From contig NZ_JAMFMA010000004.1 of assembly GCF_023502425.1 (NCBI RefSeq), positions 248,001 through 312,000 on the forward strand: DNA of 64,000 bases, in the 5' to 3' direction. Within the stretch, counting starts at the first letter, position 1; every line of letters begins with the position of its first letter. The stretch is from Flagellimonas spongiicola. Its GTDB lineage: Bacteria > Bacteroidota > Bacteroidia > Flavobacteriales > Flavobacteriaceae. Below are positions 36,560-45,850 of this stretch, piece after piece. The notes under the pieces were generated by a model. The model had not been told where the DNA came from and did not search any database. It was given only the letters and a program-made list of their open reading frames with translations. Both the position numbers and the translations under genes were made by a program.

Positions 36560-37168
36560 GTGTATCGCATTTTTTTCAAACGATTATTGGATTTGATTTT
36601 ATCCTTACTGGGTCTTATGCTATTTCTGCCTTTATTTCTGATACTAATGCTTTCGTTATCAGTTGTAAATAAGGGAGCTCCTTTCTTTTTTCAAAAAAGG
36701 CCTGGCAAACATGGTAAAATTTTTACCATAATCAAGTTCAAAACCATGACTGATGAAGTAGATGCCAAAGGTGAATTGTTACCTGATTTTGAACGCATGA
36801 CCCGTATTGGGAGTTTTGTAAGAAAATATTCATTGGATGAAATTCCGCAATTGATAAGTGTATTAATAGGAGATATGAGCCTTATTGGCCCAAGACCTTT
36901 ATTGGAAAGATATTTGCCTCTATATTCTAAAGAGCAGGCGAGGAGGCATGATGTAAAACCTGGTGTTACCGGTTGGGCACAAGTTAATGGTAGAAATAGT
37001 ATCAGTTGGCAAGAAAAGTTTAAGTTGGATGTATATTATGTGGATAACATTTCCTTTGTACTGGATGTTAAAATAATATTCATGACCATTGCCAAAGTAT
37101 TTAAATCTGAGGGTGTCAATAATAGCGAAACAGATACAATGGCTGCTTTTACGGGCAATTCAAATTGA
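36560..37168 (+). CDS. PglC-type initiating phosphoglycosyl transferase
   Basis: This 202-residue monotopic membrane enzyme of the bacterial sugar transferase family transfers a sugar 1-phosphate from a UDP-sugar to undecaprenyl phosphate, starting glycan assembly. It has an N-terminal re-entrant hydrophobic helix after MYRIFFKRLLDLI, then FFFQKRPGKHGKIFTIIKFKTM and the catalytic Asp-Glu pair in YSLDEIPQLISVLIGDMSLIGPRPLL, then VKPGVTGWAQVNGRN. The short PglC form is present, without the extra membrane segments of WbaP. The GTG start at 36560 matches the family opening. The likely donor is the 4-amino or N-acyl sugar made by the genes at 60844-63914. It converges on the twin WbuB genes. Confidence 0.93.
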   Translation: MYRIFFKRLLDLILSLLGLMLFLPLFLILMLSLSVVNKGAPFFFQKRPGKHGKIFTIIKFKTMTDEVDAKGELLPDFERMTRIGSFVRKYSLDEIPQLISVLIGDMSLIGPRPLLERYLPLYSKEQARRHDVKPGVTGWAQVNGRNSISWQEKFKLDVYYVDNISFVLDVKIIFMTIAKVFKSEGVNNSETDTMAAFTGNSN

Positions 37169-37216
37169 TTTGTTTTTTTCCCCTTATGCAAGCTATGGAT
37201 TTAGCGATTCAATAAT

Positions 37217-38422
37217 TTAGGATGGAAATTGTTTGGTGATTGTTTCATAGGCATGTTTTGGGGTTAGATTGTCTTTCATATGGTTATAACCTTTTAAGCC
37301 CATTTCTTCTCGCAGTGATTCACTATTATAAAGTTTAAGCAAATTATCTTTCATTGCTTTGGTGTCACCTGCTAACGACCAGAACCCACAACCTATTTCG
37401 TCTTGAATAATTCCGAAATCTGTGTTGGCATCAAGAGACGATAGCACTGGAATTTTGTAACGATAATAGGAGTTGACTTTTGATGGATAATTTGGAATAG
37501 TGAAGTCCTTATTCAAAGAGATTAAACCAATGTCGGATATTTTCAGGATTTTCCCGAGTTCATTCCTATTGACGCTATCCATAAATATCACATTCGTAAG
37601 CTTTTTATCATTGGCCAATCCCATTATTTTTTCCTTTTCAGTTCCCCAACCGATAATAAGAAATACCAAATCATCAATATCTTGCACCGACTCAGCCAAG
37701 TCTATTATATTTTCCAACTGCTGTGGTAAGCCAATATTACCTCCATAAATAGCAACAGATTTGTTTTGTAGACCGTAGCGTTTACGCAGTTCTTCTTCAC
37801 CTTCAACTATTTCCTTTGCTTCTTTTAAGGGTTCCCAATTTGGAAGTAGATGTAATTTATCTGGATTTACCTCTTTGTTATGTTCCAATACGTAGTCCAC
37901 ATTTGCCGGTGACATACAACCGATGCTATCCGAGTGCTTATATAACTTTTTTTCGAGGTTTCGGAAATACCTGTATGCCGGTCCTTTATTCGACATTAAT
38001 TTTAAATCCACACCGTTTTGTGGGAATATGTCGCGTAATATCAGATACAATTTTCCCTTAGAACGTTTTTTTAACCAAACGGCTACGGAAATCATTGTAA
38101 TTGGGGGAGTAGGAATAATTATCAAATCAAAATCAAGTTTGATGTTTGATTTTTTAATTGCCCTTTTAAACTGAATAGGCAATAATATATTTGATATGCC
38201 TTTCTGAATTAATCCTCCTCCAAACAACTTTAAGGTTGGTACACGCAAAACATTAATTCCGGCTTCTTTGTTCAGAGAAATTTTATCAGTGTCATTCAAA
38301 GCTGGAGCTACAACAAAAACCTCATGCCCTTTAGCTAAGAACTTACTCATTAAATCTGGGTACATACCGGGTTCTGAAGTGGCGCTTGAGTAGTTTAGTG
38401 CTAAGAATACAATTTTTTTCAT
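37217..38422 (-). CDS. wbuB: WbuB-type GT4 glycosyltransferase, copy A
   Basis: This 401-residue GT-B glycosyltransferase resembles WbuB, the predicted L-FucNAc transferase of enterobacterial O-antigen loci that lies beside fnlABC, as it does here. Seen are MKKIVFLALNYSSATSEPGMYPDLM, LILRDIFPQNGVDLKLM, GCMSPANVDYVLEHN, NWEPLKEAKE, AIYGGNIGLPQQLENIIDLAESV and LISLNKDFTIPNYPSKV at the donor site. It is strongly similar to its neighbour copy B along its whole length, so it arose by duplication. The ATG at 38422 was taken. An upstream TTG at 38443 adds 7 unlike residues. It is last in its operon. Confidence 0.88.
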   Translation of the reverse strand: MKKIVFLALNYSSATSEPGMYPDLMSKFLAKGHEVFVVAPALNDTDKISLNKEAGINVLRVPTLKLFGGGLIQKGISNILLPIQFKRAIKKSNIKLDFDLIIIPTPPITMISVAVWLKKRSKGKLYLILRDIFPQNGVDLKLMSNKGPAYRYFRNLEKKLYKHSDSIGCMSPANVDYVLEHNKEVNPDKLHLLPNWEPLKEAKEIVEGEEELRKRYGLQNKSVAIYGGNIGLPQQLENIIDLAESVQDIDDLVFLIIGWGTEKEKIMGLANDKKLTNVIFMDSVNRNELGKILKISDIGLISLNKDFTIPNYPSKVNSYYRYKIPVLSSLDANTDFGIIQDEIGCGFWSLAGDTKAMKDNLLKLYNSESLREEMGLKGYNHMKDNLTPKHAYETITKQFPS

Positions 38423-38455
38423 CGGTATTTTTCTAGAGTCCAAACAATTAGTTTG

Positions 38456-39667
38456 TTAGGTTTTTTCGTTAAGATTTTTTAAAGCAATTTGAGCACGCGA
38501 GTAGGCCTTATCAACCGTAAGCGATTCGTACATATACCGATATCCGCTATTACCCATTGTTTTGCGAACTTCAGGATTGTTATACAAGTATAGTAATTTG
38601 GATTTGAGTTCCTCTGTATTTCCTGCTCGCGCAAAAACACCAGACCCAGATTTTTCAAGTATTTGTGGTAAATCCGTTTGGGTATCTACCGAGGCTAAAA
38701 TTGGTTTTTTTGCGTTGTGGTAAATGACTGCCTTGCTGGGGATATTGGGAATAGTGAAATCTTCACTCAGGGAAATAAGTCCAACATCCGCGACTTCCAT
38801 TAGCTTAAAAAATTCTTCCCGCTCCATATAATCCATAATCTTAACATTAGTTAGATTGTTTGCAATTACAAGATCTTCAAAGGGGTCTCTTTCATAACCA
38901 TCGCCTACAATCAAAAAAAGCAGATTCTCAATTTCTAGACAAGATTTAGCCAGGTCCGCTATGTTTTCCATTTTCTGTGGAAGCCCTATGTTACCGCCGA
39001 ACACCACTAAAAACTTGCCATTTAATCCCATTTTGTTTTTACGTTCAACAATTTCGTTCTCCTGGGATAGGGGTAGGGGGGTGTCCCAATTTGGCAGTAA
39101 ATGAAACTTTTTTTTGCTGACTGATGGGTTATGTGCTCTCACATAATCAATATTTCCTTGGGACATACACCCAATAGTGTCGCTTAGGCGGTACATTTTA
39201 CGCTCTTTTTCACGAAAATATCGATGTATTATTCCACCTTGGGTAATCATTTTCAAATCCACGGCGTTTTGAGGGAAAATATCCCTTAAGATTAGGTAGA
39301 TTTTAGATTTATATTTTTTTTTGAACCAAACCGCTAGATCAAATAGTGTTATTGGTGGCGTAGGCATGAAAATGAGGTCAAACTTTAGGTCAATCTTACT
39401 GTTTTTAAGCGCTTTTTTATACTGATAAGGAAGTAAGAGGTTTGATATTCCTTTTTCAAATTTGCCTACTTGAAAAAGATTCAAGGTAGGGACCCTAAGT
39501 ACCTGAACACCTTTTTCAGTTTGAAGCCCTTTAACGTCATCTTCAAAAGCAGGACCAACTAATGTGACTTCATGGCCATCTTTATGGAATTCCAACATTA
39601 ATTCAGTATACATGGTGCTATTCTCGTATAAATTGGGAATACCAAGTCCTAGAAAAGCAATTCTCAT
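38456..39667 (-). CDS. wbuB: WbuB-type GT4 glycosyltransferase, copy B
   Basis: This 403-residue paralogue of copy A has the same blocks in the same order: YLILRDIFPQNAVDLKMI, GCMSQGNIDYVRAHN, NWDTPLPLS, VVFGGNIGLPQKMENIADLAKS and LISLSEDFTIPNIPSKAV. It lies 9 bases after the CapG epimerase gene, the usual place for the L-FucNAc transferase. The two copies probably use related donors but different acceptors or linkages. Which of them is the true FucNAc transferase cannot be told from sequence. Confidence 0.9.
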   Translation of the reverse strand: MRIAFLGLGIPNLYENSTMYTELMLEFHKDGHEVTLVGPAFEDDVKGLQTEKGVQVLRVPTLNLFQVGKFEKGISNLLLPYQYKKALKNSKIDLKFDLIFMPTPPITLFDLAVWFKKKYKSKIYLILRDIFPQNAVDLKMITQGGIIHRYFREKERKMYRLSDTIGCMSQGNIDYVRAHNPSVSKKKFHLLPNWDTPLPLSQENEIVERKNKMGLNGKFLVVFGGNIGLPQKMENIADLAKSCLEIENLLFLIVGDGYERDPFEDLVIANNLTNVKIMDYMEREEFFKLMEVADVGLISLSEDFTIPNIPSKAVIYHNAKKPILASVDTQTDLPQILEKSGSGVFARAGNTEELKSKLLYLYNNPEVRKTMGNSGYRYMYESLTVDKAYSRAQIALKNLNEKT

Positions 39668-39676
39668 GTAAATAAA

Positions 39677-40813
39677 TTAATATTTAGACCAAACCACGCG
39701 ATTTACATAATCTACATAAGAGATGATGATGCGCACCACCTTTTCACTGACATTCGGCATTGAATAGTCACCAACCTGTCTGAAATTCCGTTCAGGATTC
39801 CTTTGTTGAACTTCCAGCGCTTCCAAAGCCTGAAGGATTCTTTCGGGTCTAAGTCCTACCATCATTACAGAAGCTTCCTCCATGGCTTCAGGACGTTCAT
39901 GTGCTTCACGAATATTTAATGCCCTAAAGTTAAGAATAGATGATTCCTCAGAGATTGTTCCACTGTCTGAAAGAACCGCGAACGAATGTAATTGTAGGGC
40001 ATTGTAATCTGAAAACCCTAGTGGCTTAAGGAACTGTATGTTTTTGTGGGCCTTAACTTTCTTAGCTTCAAGCATGTTTCTTGTTCGCGGATGGGTAGAA
40101 ACAATTACTGGATAATCGTATTTTTCCGCAATCTGATTCAAAGAATCAATCAGACCTTCAAAATTCTTCGGATTATTGATATTTTCTTCCCTATGTGAAG
40201 AGACAACGAAATATTTTTCTTTTTCCAGATTTAATTTTTCTAAAACGTTGGACGCTTCAATTTTAGATTTGAATTGTCCCAGTACTTCGAACATTGGACT
40301 TCCGGTTTTAATGACCCTATCTGGGGAAAGTCCTTCTCGAAGCAAATACTCTCTTGCAATATCACTATAGGTAAGGTTGATATCAGCTACGTGGTCAACA
40401 ATTTTCCGATTGGTTTCTTCTGGTACTCTTTGATCAAAACATCTATTCCCTGCTTCCATATGAAACACGGGTATTTTCCTTTTCTTGGCGGGAATGGCAC
40501 AGAGACATGAATTTGTGTCTCCCAATACCAAAAAGGCATCTGGTTGGATTTCTTCCAATAATGGGTCTATCTTGACCAAGATTTGTCCAACCGTTTCTGA
40601 TGCGTTTTTACCCGCAGCATTTAGAAAATGATCAGGTTTTCGTATGCCCATATCTTCAAAAAAGATTTCATTGAGCTCATAATCATAATTTTGACCGGTG
40701 TGGACCAATGTATGATCTATTGCCTTATTGGCATCTAAAGCTTTTAGTACACAGGCCAGTCGTATAATTTCTGGCCTTGTTCCAACAACTGTAATTACTT
40801 TAAGTTTTTTCAA
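39677..40813 (-). CDS. capG: UDP-L-FucNAc 2-epimerase, CapG/FnlC/WecB-like
   Basis: This 378-residue cytoplasmic enzyme is of the non-hydrolysing UDP-GlcNAc 2-epimerase fold. VVGTRPEIIRLACVL, LVHTGQNYDYELNEIFFEDMG, GDTNSCLCAI, FHMEAGNRCFDQRVPEETNR and SSHREENIN are conserved. Gene order CapE, cupin, CapF, then this gene marks it as the last enzyme of UDP-L-FucNAc synthesis, converting the L-talo form to L-fuco. It is therefore not the ManNAc-forming WecB. The start is a TTG at 40813 giving MKKLKVITVVG. It follows CapF by 15 bases and precedes WbuB copy B by 9 bases. Confidence 0.92.
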   Translation of the reverse strand: MKKLKVITVVGTRPEIIRLACVLKALDANKAIDHTLVHTGQNYDYELNEIFFEDMGIRKPDHFLNAAGKNASETVGQILVKIDPLLEEIQPDAFLVLGDTNSCLCAIPAKKRKIPVFHMEAGNRCFDQRVPEETNRKIVDHVADINLTYSDIAREYLLREGLSPDRVIKTGSPMFEVLGQFKSKIEASNVLEKLNLEKEKYFVVSSHREENINNPKNFEGLIDSLNQIAEKYDYPVIVSTHPRTRNMLEAKKVKAHKNIQFLKPLGFSDYNALQLHSFAVLSDSGTISEESSILNFRALNIREAHERPEAMEEASVMMVGLRPERILQALEALEVQQRNPERNFRQVGDYSMPNVSEKVVRIIISYVDYVNRVVWSKY

Positions 40814-40828
40814 TGTATCTTTTTTTGG

Positions 40829-41977
40829 TTATTTATTTTCGACGTCTTCAAAATAGGTGTCTGCATCTTCCGGATTATAGGGTTCATTGATCCAGAACAA
40901 AGTAATAAGTTCTTCATCGCCTATATTGATGATATTATGGGTATACCAGATAGGCATGTCCACATATGCAGGTTCGTTTCCGTCCAGTATGTAATTGATA
41001 ACTTTGTCGGTTCCAATGCGTCTCAGTTGAATTTTGGCTTTACCTCGAATAACAGCAAATCGCTCCGCTTTGCGTGTATGAAAATGATTGCCTCTTGTAA
41101 TTCCCGGCACGGTGGTGGAAAATGAAAATTGACCACTGGTCTGTGTACGGGCTATTTCTACAAAGCTTCCTCTTGGATCCGTATGTTTGGTAAACTTAAC
41201 AGGATAATGATCCTCAGGTACGTAGCACCTGAAAGTATTGAACAAAGCTTTTTCAAAAGGATCTTCCAAGCTTGGAAAAATACCTCCATTCATGTAATCT
41301 TTTCGATATTGCTTTAAAAGCCTTAAAAGTTCGGAGACCTTTTTGAAATGATTTGGCGGAATGTTGACTTCGTAGCTGTGATCGTCGATTTTATCTCCCC
41401 GAATATTTTGCAAGATTACATCCATGAACACAGCAACTAGTTCATTGATATAAATTAAACCAACTTCTCCATCATTAATAATGGTTGTTTCCTCATCATG
41501 TGCAACCTTATGACAAAAGGTGGCCACGACCGAGTTGTAATTGGGTTTCCCAAAAGGGCCAAAAACATTTGGAATTGTCAAGGATGAAAATTGAGCCGTA
41601 CTTCGTTTTGACCAACCAGCAAATAACAATTTCCCTTCTTTTTTGGATTTTCCATAGAGATTGTCCTTTGATTCTTGAGAAGAGGAAGAGAAAATGATAT
41701 GTGGTGCTACATTTCTTGAATCACATGCTTCAATTAGCCTTTTCACCAAACCGATGTTGGTCTCGTAGATGACATTTGCATCTTCATGACGATTCATTGC
41801 AGCTAAATGGACTATGGTGTCACAAGAAGCAACAAAATCACCCAATTTTTCAGTGTCTTCAAAAAATGATCGCTTAAAATCGACCAATTCAATATCATCA
41901 CGTAAGGATAGCGTAGTGCTAAGATGATAGCCTACAAAACCTGCTTGACCAGTAATACCTACTTTCAGCTTTTTCAT
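40829..41977 (-). CDS. capF: CapF: UDP-2-acetamido-2,6-dideoxy-hexose reductase with cupin
   Basis: This 382-residue bifunctional enzyme of UDP-L-FucNAc synthesis is also called FnlB or WbjC. Its N-terminal SDR domain (about residues 1-250) has KVGITGQAGFVGYHL, HLAAMNRH, SSSSQESKDNLYGKSK and IPNVFGPFGKPNY. The C-terminal cupin (about residues 270-375) has GITRGNHFHTRKAERFAVIRG with zinc-binding His residues. In the known CapF the cupin epimerises at C3 and the SDR domain reduces the keto group at C4 with NADPH. Length and both domains are intact. It sits between an extra cupin gene and the CapG gene. Confidence 0.94.
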   Translation of the reverse strand: MKKLKVGITGQAGFVGYHLSTTLSLRDDIELVDFKRSFFEDTEKLGDFVASCDTIVHLAAMNRHEDANVIYETNIGLVKRLIEACDSRNVAPHIIFSSSSQESKDNLYGKSKKEGKLLFAGWSKRSTAQFSSLTIPNVFGPFGKPNYNSVVATFCHKVAHDEETTIINDGEVGLIYINELVAVFMDVILQNIRGDKIDDHSYEVNIPPNHFKKVSELLRLLKQYRKDYMNGGIFPSLEDPFEKALFNTFRCYVPEDHYPVKFTKHTDPRGSFVEIARTQTSGQFSFSTTVPGITRGNHFHTRKAERFAVIRGKAKIQLRRIGTDKVINYILDGNEPAYVDMPIWYTHNIINIGDEELITLFWINEPYNPEDADTYFEDVENK

Positions 41978-41983
41978 ATGTTT

Positions 41984-42412
41984 TTATTGCCAGTCTCCTG
42001 ACCATTTTTCCAAAGGAAATCTATAATCGTCCTTCACGGAACTATCCAAGTCAAAATTTGAAAAAATCTGTAACCTTGAATCATTCCTAGTAGCTTTTAT
42101 CGCCGTGGCGTAACCTTGAGGAACACATAAGATTCCTTTGGACGTATCCAACTCAAATTTTTGGGATTTCAAATCGTCTGAAGGTATTTCAAAATCATCA
42201 ATTAGAACAAGATTGATGATAAATGAACCTTCAAGACAGTAAAACCATTTTTTCTCCAGTTTGTGCGCTTGCCATCCACGGATCATGTCCACATCCGCTG
42301 GGGCAATTTCGTAAAATCGCACCACCTCCTGCATGTCAAAATGATTAAAAGAACGTAAAATCCCACGCTGATCCCCAAAAGTTTCAGCGTTTATGATTTT
42401 TGGATTATGCAT
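41984..42412 (-). CDS. Cupin sugar epimerase/isomerase-like protein
   Basis: This 142-residue single-domain cupin of the RmlC/WxcM-like group has FGDQRGILRSFNHFDM, IRGWQAHKLEKKWFYCLEGSFII with the His and Lys of the cupin barrel, and GILCVPQGYATAIKA. It sits between CapE (overlap 8 bases) and CapF (6-base gap), so it is co-translated with the FucNAc pathway. That pathway already has a cupin inside CapF, so this may epimerise or isomerise another keto-sugar, or speed up the CapE product step. The exact reaction is unknown. Confidence 0.8.
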   Translation of the reverse strand: MHNPKIINAETFGDQRGILRSFNHFDMQEVVRFYEIAPADVDMIRGWQAHKLEKKWFYCLEGSFIINLVLIDDFEIPSDDLKSQKFELDTSKGILCVPQGYATAIKATRNDSRLQIFSNFDLDSSVKDDYRFPLEKWSGDWQ

Positions 42413-43415
42413 TAAGAGACTCTTTGATAAAATCCAAATTTAGTAAGGTGTTCTTTAATTCGCTATTATTCAATTGTTTGGTGTTATGGGAGTGATAATC
42501 CTCAATTTCACTAATATCTGTTTCACCTTCTGAGAAATATCGACTGTAATTTAAATCTCTATTATCGGCAGGAATCCTATAGAAATTACCCATGTCCTCT
42601 GCCTTGATCATTTCTTCCCTGGTACATAAGGTTTCATATAATTTCTCACCATGTCTAGTACCAATAACCTTGATTTCGTTACTACCATTAAATATATCAC
42701 GCACTGCTTCTGCCAAATCTCCAATGGTACTAGCAGGGGCTTTATTTACAAAAAGATCTCCCTGGTTACCATGTTCGAAAGCAAACAGTACTAAATCGAC
42801 TGCATCTTCCAACGACATCAAGAATCGAGTCATTTTTGGATCGGTAACGGTTAGTGGCTGATTGTTTTGTATTTGGTTGACAAATAAAGGTATAACCGAA
42901 CCGCGGGACGCCATTACATTACCATAACGTGTTAGACATACAGTGGTTTTACCTTCGTCCACATTCCTTGAAGCGGCGATGGCAACCTTTTCCATTAAGG
43001 CTTTGCTTATACCCATAGCGTTAATAGGGTATGCAGCTTTGTCTGTACTTAGACATATGATTTTGTCCACACCATTTTCTATAGCAGCATCTATTGTATT
43101 TTGCGTACCAAAAACGTTGGTTCTAGCTGCTTCAATTGGGAAAAACTCACAAGAAGGTACTTGTTTTAAGGCTGCTGCATGAAAAACGTAATCAACACCG
43201 CGCATTGCTCTTGAGATACTATTGGGGTCGCGAACATCGCCGATATAGAATTTAACTTTATTGTTTTTTAGACGATTACGCATATCGTCTTGCTTTTTTT
43301 CATCTCGACTAAAGATTCTGATCTCTTTTATGTCAGTTTCCAAAAATCGGTTAAGGACGGCATTTCCAAAGGAACCGGTTCCTCCTGTAATAAGTAATGT
43401 TTTACCTTCGAACAT
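42405..43415 (-). CDS. capE: CapE/FnlA UDP-GlcNAc 4,6-dehydratase/5-epimerase
   Basis: This 336-residue soluble extended SDR begins UDP-L-FucNAc synthesis from UDP-GlcNAc. LLITGGTGSFGNAVLNRFL is the NAD loop, IRIFSRDEKKQDDMR follows, and VFHAAALKQVPSCEF is a family marker. CLSTDKAAYPINAMGISKALMEKV carries the atypical Met-x-x-x-Lys active site that replaces Tyr-x-x-x-Lys in this dehydratase group. The protein has no membrane segments, unlike the PglF/WbpM type at 61968. It overlaps the upstream glycosyltransferase by 14 bases and the downstream cupin by 8. Confidence 0.94.
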   Translation of the reverse strand: MFEGKTLLITGGTGSFGNAVLNRFLETDIKEIRIFSRDEKKQDDMRNRLKNNKVKFYIGDVRDPNSISRAMRGVDYVFHAAALKQVPSCEFFPIEAARTNVFGTQNTIDAAIENGVDKIICLSTDKAAYPINAMGISKALMEKVAIAASRNVDEGKTTVCLTRYGNVMASRGSVIPLFVNQIQNNQPLTVTDPKMTRFLMSLEDAVDLVLFAFEHGNQGDLFVNKAPASTIGDLAEAVRDIFNGSNEIKVIGTRHGEKLYETLCTREEMIKAEDMGNFYRIPADNRDLNYSRYFSEGETDISEIEDYHSHNTKQLNNSELKNTLLNLDFIKESLNA

Positions 43416-44490
43416 GGTTGGGTGTATTTATAAATTCAGTCAATGTTTTTTCAAAAAATAAATAATCGTTCAAAACTTTCTTCAGGAATGCTTGGCATCT
43501 TGCGGTAAAGGTTGAACTTTCGAAATTTTGTATGTAATCCTCAATTTCTTGAGGGATAGTTGAATATTCTTTTATTACAATTCCAAACTGGTATTCTTCA
43601 ATTATTTTCCGTTGTTCAATGGAATAATCGTTTACCAAACAAGGAATATTCAATAACGCTGATAGGTATAATCTATTGCTCAAAACCTGATTATTAAACG
43701 TATTGTTGCTTATCAGTATATTGATGAAATCGGTATTACTCAATAATTCCGATTCTTCTTCCTTTTTATAGGGTCCTGTAAGTACAACGTTATTTAATCC
43801 ATTTTCTTGAACGAATGCCTTCAAATTTGCAAGAGTGCTGCCAAATCCCATGAATTTCAAGCTGTATTTTGGGTTGTTTCCCAAGGTTGAAACCACTTTG
43901 CTGTCCGAGTCAAAATCTTTAATTTGACCAATAGTATCCAACTGTATGGTTTTATTTTGGAAAAAAGGTTTCTCTCGACTATTGGAATTTAAAGCTGCAT
44001 TGACCAAATTTTTATTGACATTATGACTTAACATGTAGTTGTCGTATTCTGGTAGCCATGTTTTGAAACCTTCCGACGATAGTGATACCGCACTGGCGTT
44101 ATGGATGAGATTTTTCATTCTATTTCCGAAATAGGGCACTATAGGTGAATAATCCCTGATGTCCAAGATGTACTTATCCTTATAGTTTTTACCTAAATAT
44201 TGTTTAAGGTAAATCCCTAATTGACAAGAAAAAACAATCAGCTTGTCGTAGTTGTTTTTTTCAATCGTCCGGATTACAAATTTGGCGAACTTGAAATAAT
44301 CAAAAATTCTTAAAAAGTTGGAAGCTCCTTTATTATGGAGACTGAATGCAAGAGTACCCTTTTCTTCCCTGTTGTTTCTATTCCACGAGATGATATCGTA
44401 TGTTGTCCCTGCCTTCTCCAAAATTTGGGTGTAGTAAGGTAGATAGGGGGAAGTATAAAGATTATTTGGAAAAATAAGAGCGACGTTCAC
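43402..44490 (-). CDS. GT4-like glycosyltransferase, divergent
   Basis: This 362-residue GT-B-like protein is weakly conserved. MNVALIFPNNLYTSPYLPYYTQIL opens a Rossmann-type half. YILDIRDYSPIVPYF resembles the acceptor-side motif of capsule GT4 enzymes. YSLKFMGFGSTLANLKAFV, NVVLTGPYKKEEESELLSNTDF and ALLNIPCLVNDYSIEQRK look like the donor-side half. The start codon is GTG at 44490. It is first in the operon that makes UDP-L-FucNAc and overlaps CapE by 14 bases, so tight coupling is likely. Donor sugar unknown. Confidence 0.75.
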   Translation of the reverse strand: MNVALIFPNNLYTSPYLPYYTQILEKAGTTYDIISWNRNNREEKGTLAFSLHNKGASNFLRIFDYFKFAKFVIRTIEKNNYDKLIVFSCQLGIYLKQYLGKNYKDKYILDIRDYSPIVPYFGNRMKNLIHNASAVSLSSEGFKTWLPEYDNYMLSHNVNKNLVNAALNSNSREKPFFQNKTIQLDTIGQIKDFDSDSKVVSTLGNNPKYSLKFMGFGSTLANLKAFVQENGLNNVVLTGPYKKEEESELLSNTDFINILISNNTFNNQVLSNRLYLSALLNIPCLVNDYSIEQRKIIEEYQFGIVIKEYSTIPQEIEDYIQNFESSTFTARCQAFLKKVLNDYLFFEKTLTEFINTPNHVRR

Positions 44491-44523
44491 TTATTCGGAT
44501 TTCACGATTATGATATATCGCCC

Positions 44524-44558
44524 CAAAAATACTTCTTTATTGAAAGTGTGAGCTTCAA
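44524..44558 (-). promoter_or_regulatory. Promoter of the FucNAc operon
   Basis: The minus strand has TTG (44558-44556), 24 bases, then TATTTTTG (44531-44524), a -7 consensus match 33 bases before the GTG at 44490. The spacing is one base above the range usually quoted (17-23). Confidence 0.45.
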
Positions 44559-44635
44559 TACTCTATAAAAGGGAATATATAATGGATAATTGGACTAAAA
44601 GACTATGTAGTTGGCAGATTTTAAATATCCGCTAT

Positions 44636-45850
44636 TTATGAATGGTCTGATTTGATCGGTGAAACCAAGGAATTTGAAAATTCAAGGATTCTTTTGGCTT
44701 GGGCCACATTATTCTTTTTTTCAAGAACAAAGGATTTAGCCTCAAGACCAAATGAATGCAAATCGGGAGGATTTTGGCTTAGAATTCTATTAAATGTTTC
44801 GTACATACCAACCGTTGTTTCTTCTTCGAATAGATAAACGTATTTATGGTATTCCTTTGGCATTCCTTGAAGTTTTGTAGTTGCCATTGGTGTACCGGAG
44901 ACCATATATTCAACATTTTTGGAAGGAAAAGAGTATTTGGTGAATTCTTCTGCCGATGGACGAGGATTAACTAATAGGGTTACTTTCAATTGTTCCGAAA
45001 CCACAACAGGATTTGGAACTACACCTTTGTAAGTGATGCGTGTATCCGCACCTATATATTCAGACATTGTGTCTACCATGGGTCCTAATCCGTATAAATG
45101 AAGTTGATACGAGGGATCTTCCAATAATTTAAATGCGTCGATAAGTTTTTTAACACCGTACTTTTCATAAAGTCCACCAGCGTACATGACTATCTTGTCC
45201 GTGTATTTGTTTTCTAAAGTATTTTTGGACCCTTCCATTGCCACATCAACCAAACCTTCCATAACTAAATATGGCTTAGATTTTGAATTTACAACGGAAT
45301 TCATCTGATCAGTTAAAATTACATAGCCATCAAACCAAGTCAAGCGCTTTGGTATGTTGGCCAGACCTACTTGACCAGAGGATTCACTTACCATCATGCC
45401 AGGCAAGTCTGTAACTATTGTGATTATTTTACAACCTGTGAGTTTGCAGGCTGCTAAGGAAGCCATGGATAGCGTCACATTCAAAATATCACAAATGACC
45501 ACCTTGCTTCTTCGATTTATTAGGGACCAAAAAAACACTTTTATAAAAGTGTAAAGCAAAACCCCAATGTTCTTGAAACCGTTAATGTTGAGCATTGGAA
45601 TATAGTTATAGGTTAACCCATTGCTTGTTGTTTTAGTCAAAGACCAAAAGCGACGAGAATGATTAGCGGGTATGACCGGGATAGATGATAAGGTTTCAAT
45701 TGTACATTCTTGTGGGCATTTTGAAAGCCCTTCAGCCAACAATCTATGAAACTTTTGAGCCGCCAATTGCGGTTTTACCTTAGAAGTTTCAAATATGTAT
45801 TGCAGTATGTCTTCAGAACAGACAGAACTTACATAAAGTATCTTTTTCAT
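44636..45850 (-). CDS. GT4 glycosyltransferase
   Basis: This 404-residue GT-B enzyme has a glycosyltransferase N-terminal half with KILYVSSVCSEDIL and IITIVTDLPGMMVSE. The Glyco_transf_1 half has DKIVMYAGGLYEKYGVKKLIDAF, LHLYGLGPMVDTMSEYI and ITYKGVVPNPVVVSEQLKVTLLVNPRPSAEEFTKYSFPSKNVEYM, a clear nucleotide-sugar site. The ATG overlaps the stop of the upstream membrane protein gene (ATGA at 45847-45850), so they are translationally coupled. It ends its operon, with a 145-base gap before the FucNAc operon. The donor is not known. Confidence 0.9.
   Translation of the reverse strand: MKKILYVSSVCSEDILQYIFETSKVKPQLAAQKFHRLLAEGLSKCPQECTIETLSSIPVIPANHSRRFWSLTKTTSNGLTYNYIPMLNINGFKNIGVLLYTFIKVFFWSLINRRSKVVICDILNVTLSMASLAACKLTGCKIITIVTDLPGMMVSESSGQVGLANIPKRLTWFDGYVILTDQMNSVVNSKSKPYLVMEGLVDVAMEGSKNTLENKYTDKIVMYAGGLYEKYGVKKLIDAFKLLEDPSYQLHLYGLGPMVDTMSEYIGADTRITYKGVVPNPVVVSEQLKVTLLVNPRPSAEEFTKYSFPSKNVEYMVSGTPMATTKLQGMPKEYHKYVYLFEEETTVGMYETFNRILSQNPPDLHSFGLEAKSFVLEKKNNVAQAKRILEFSNSLVSPIKSDHS

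Noticed and set aside
39677-40813. Classical WecB making UDP-ManNAc
   Set aside because: Gene order with CapE and CapF indicates the FnlC/CapG epimerase of the L-FucNAc pathway.
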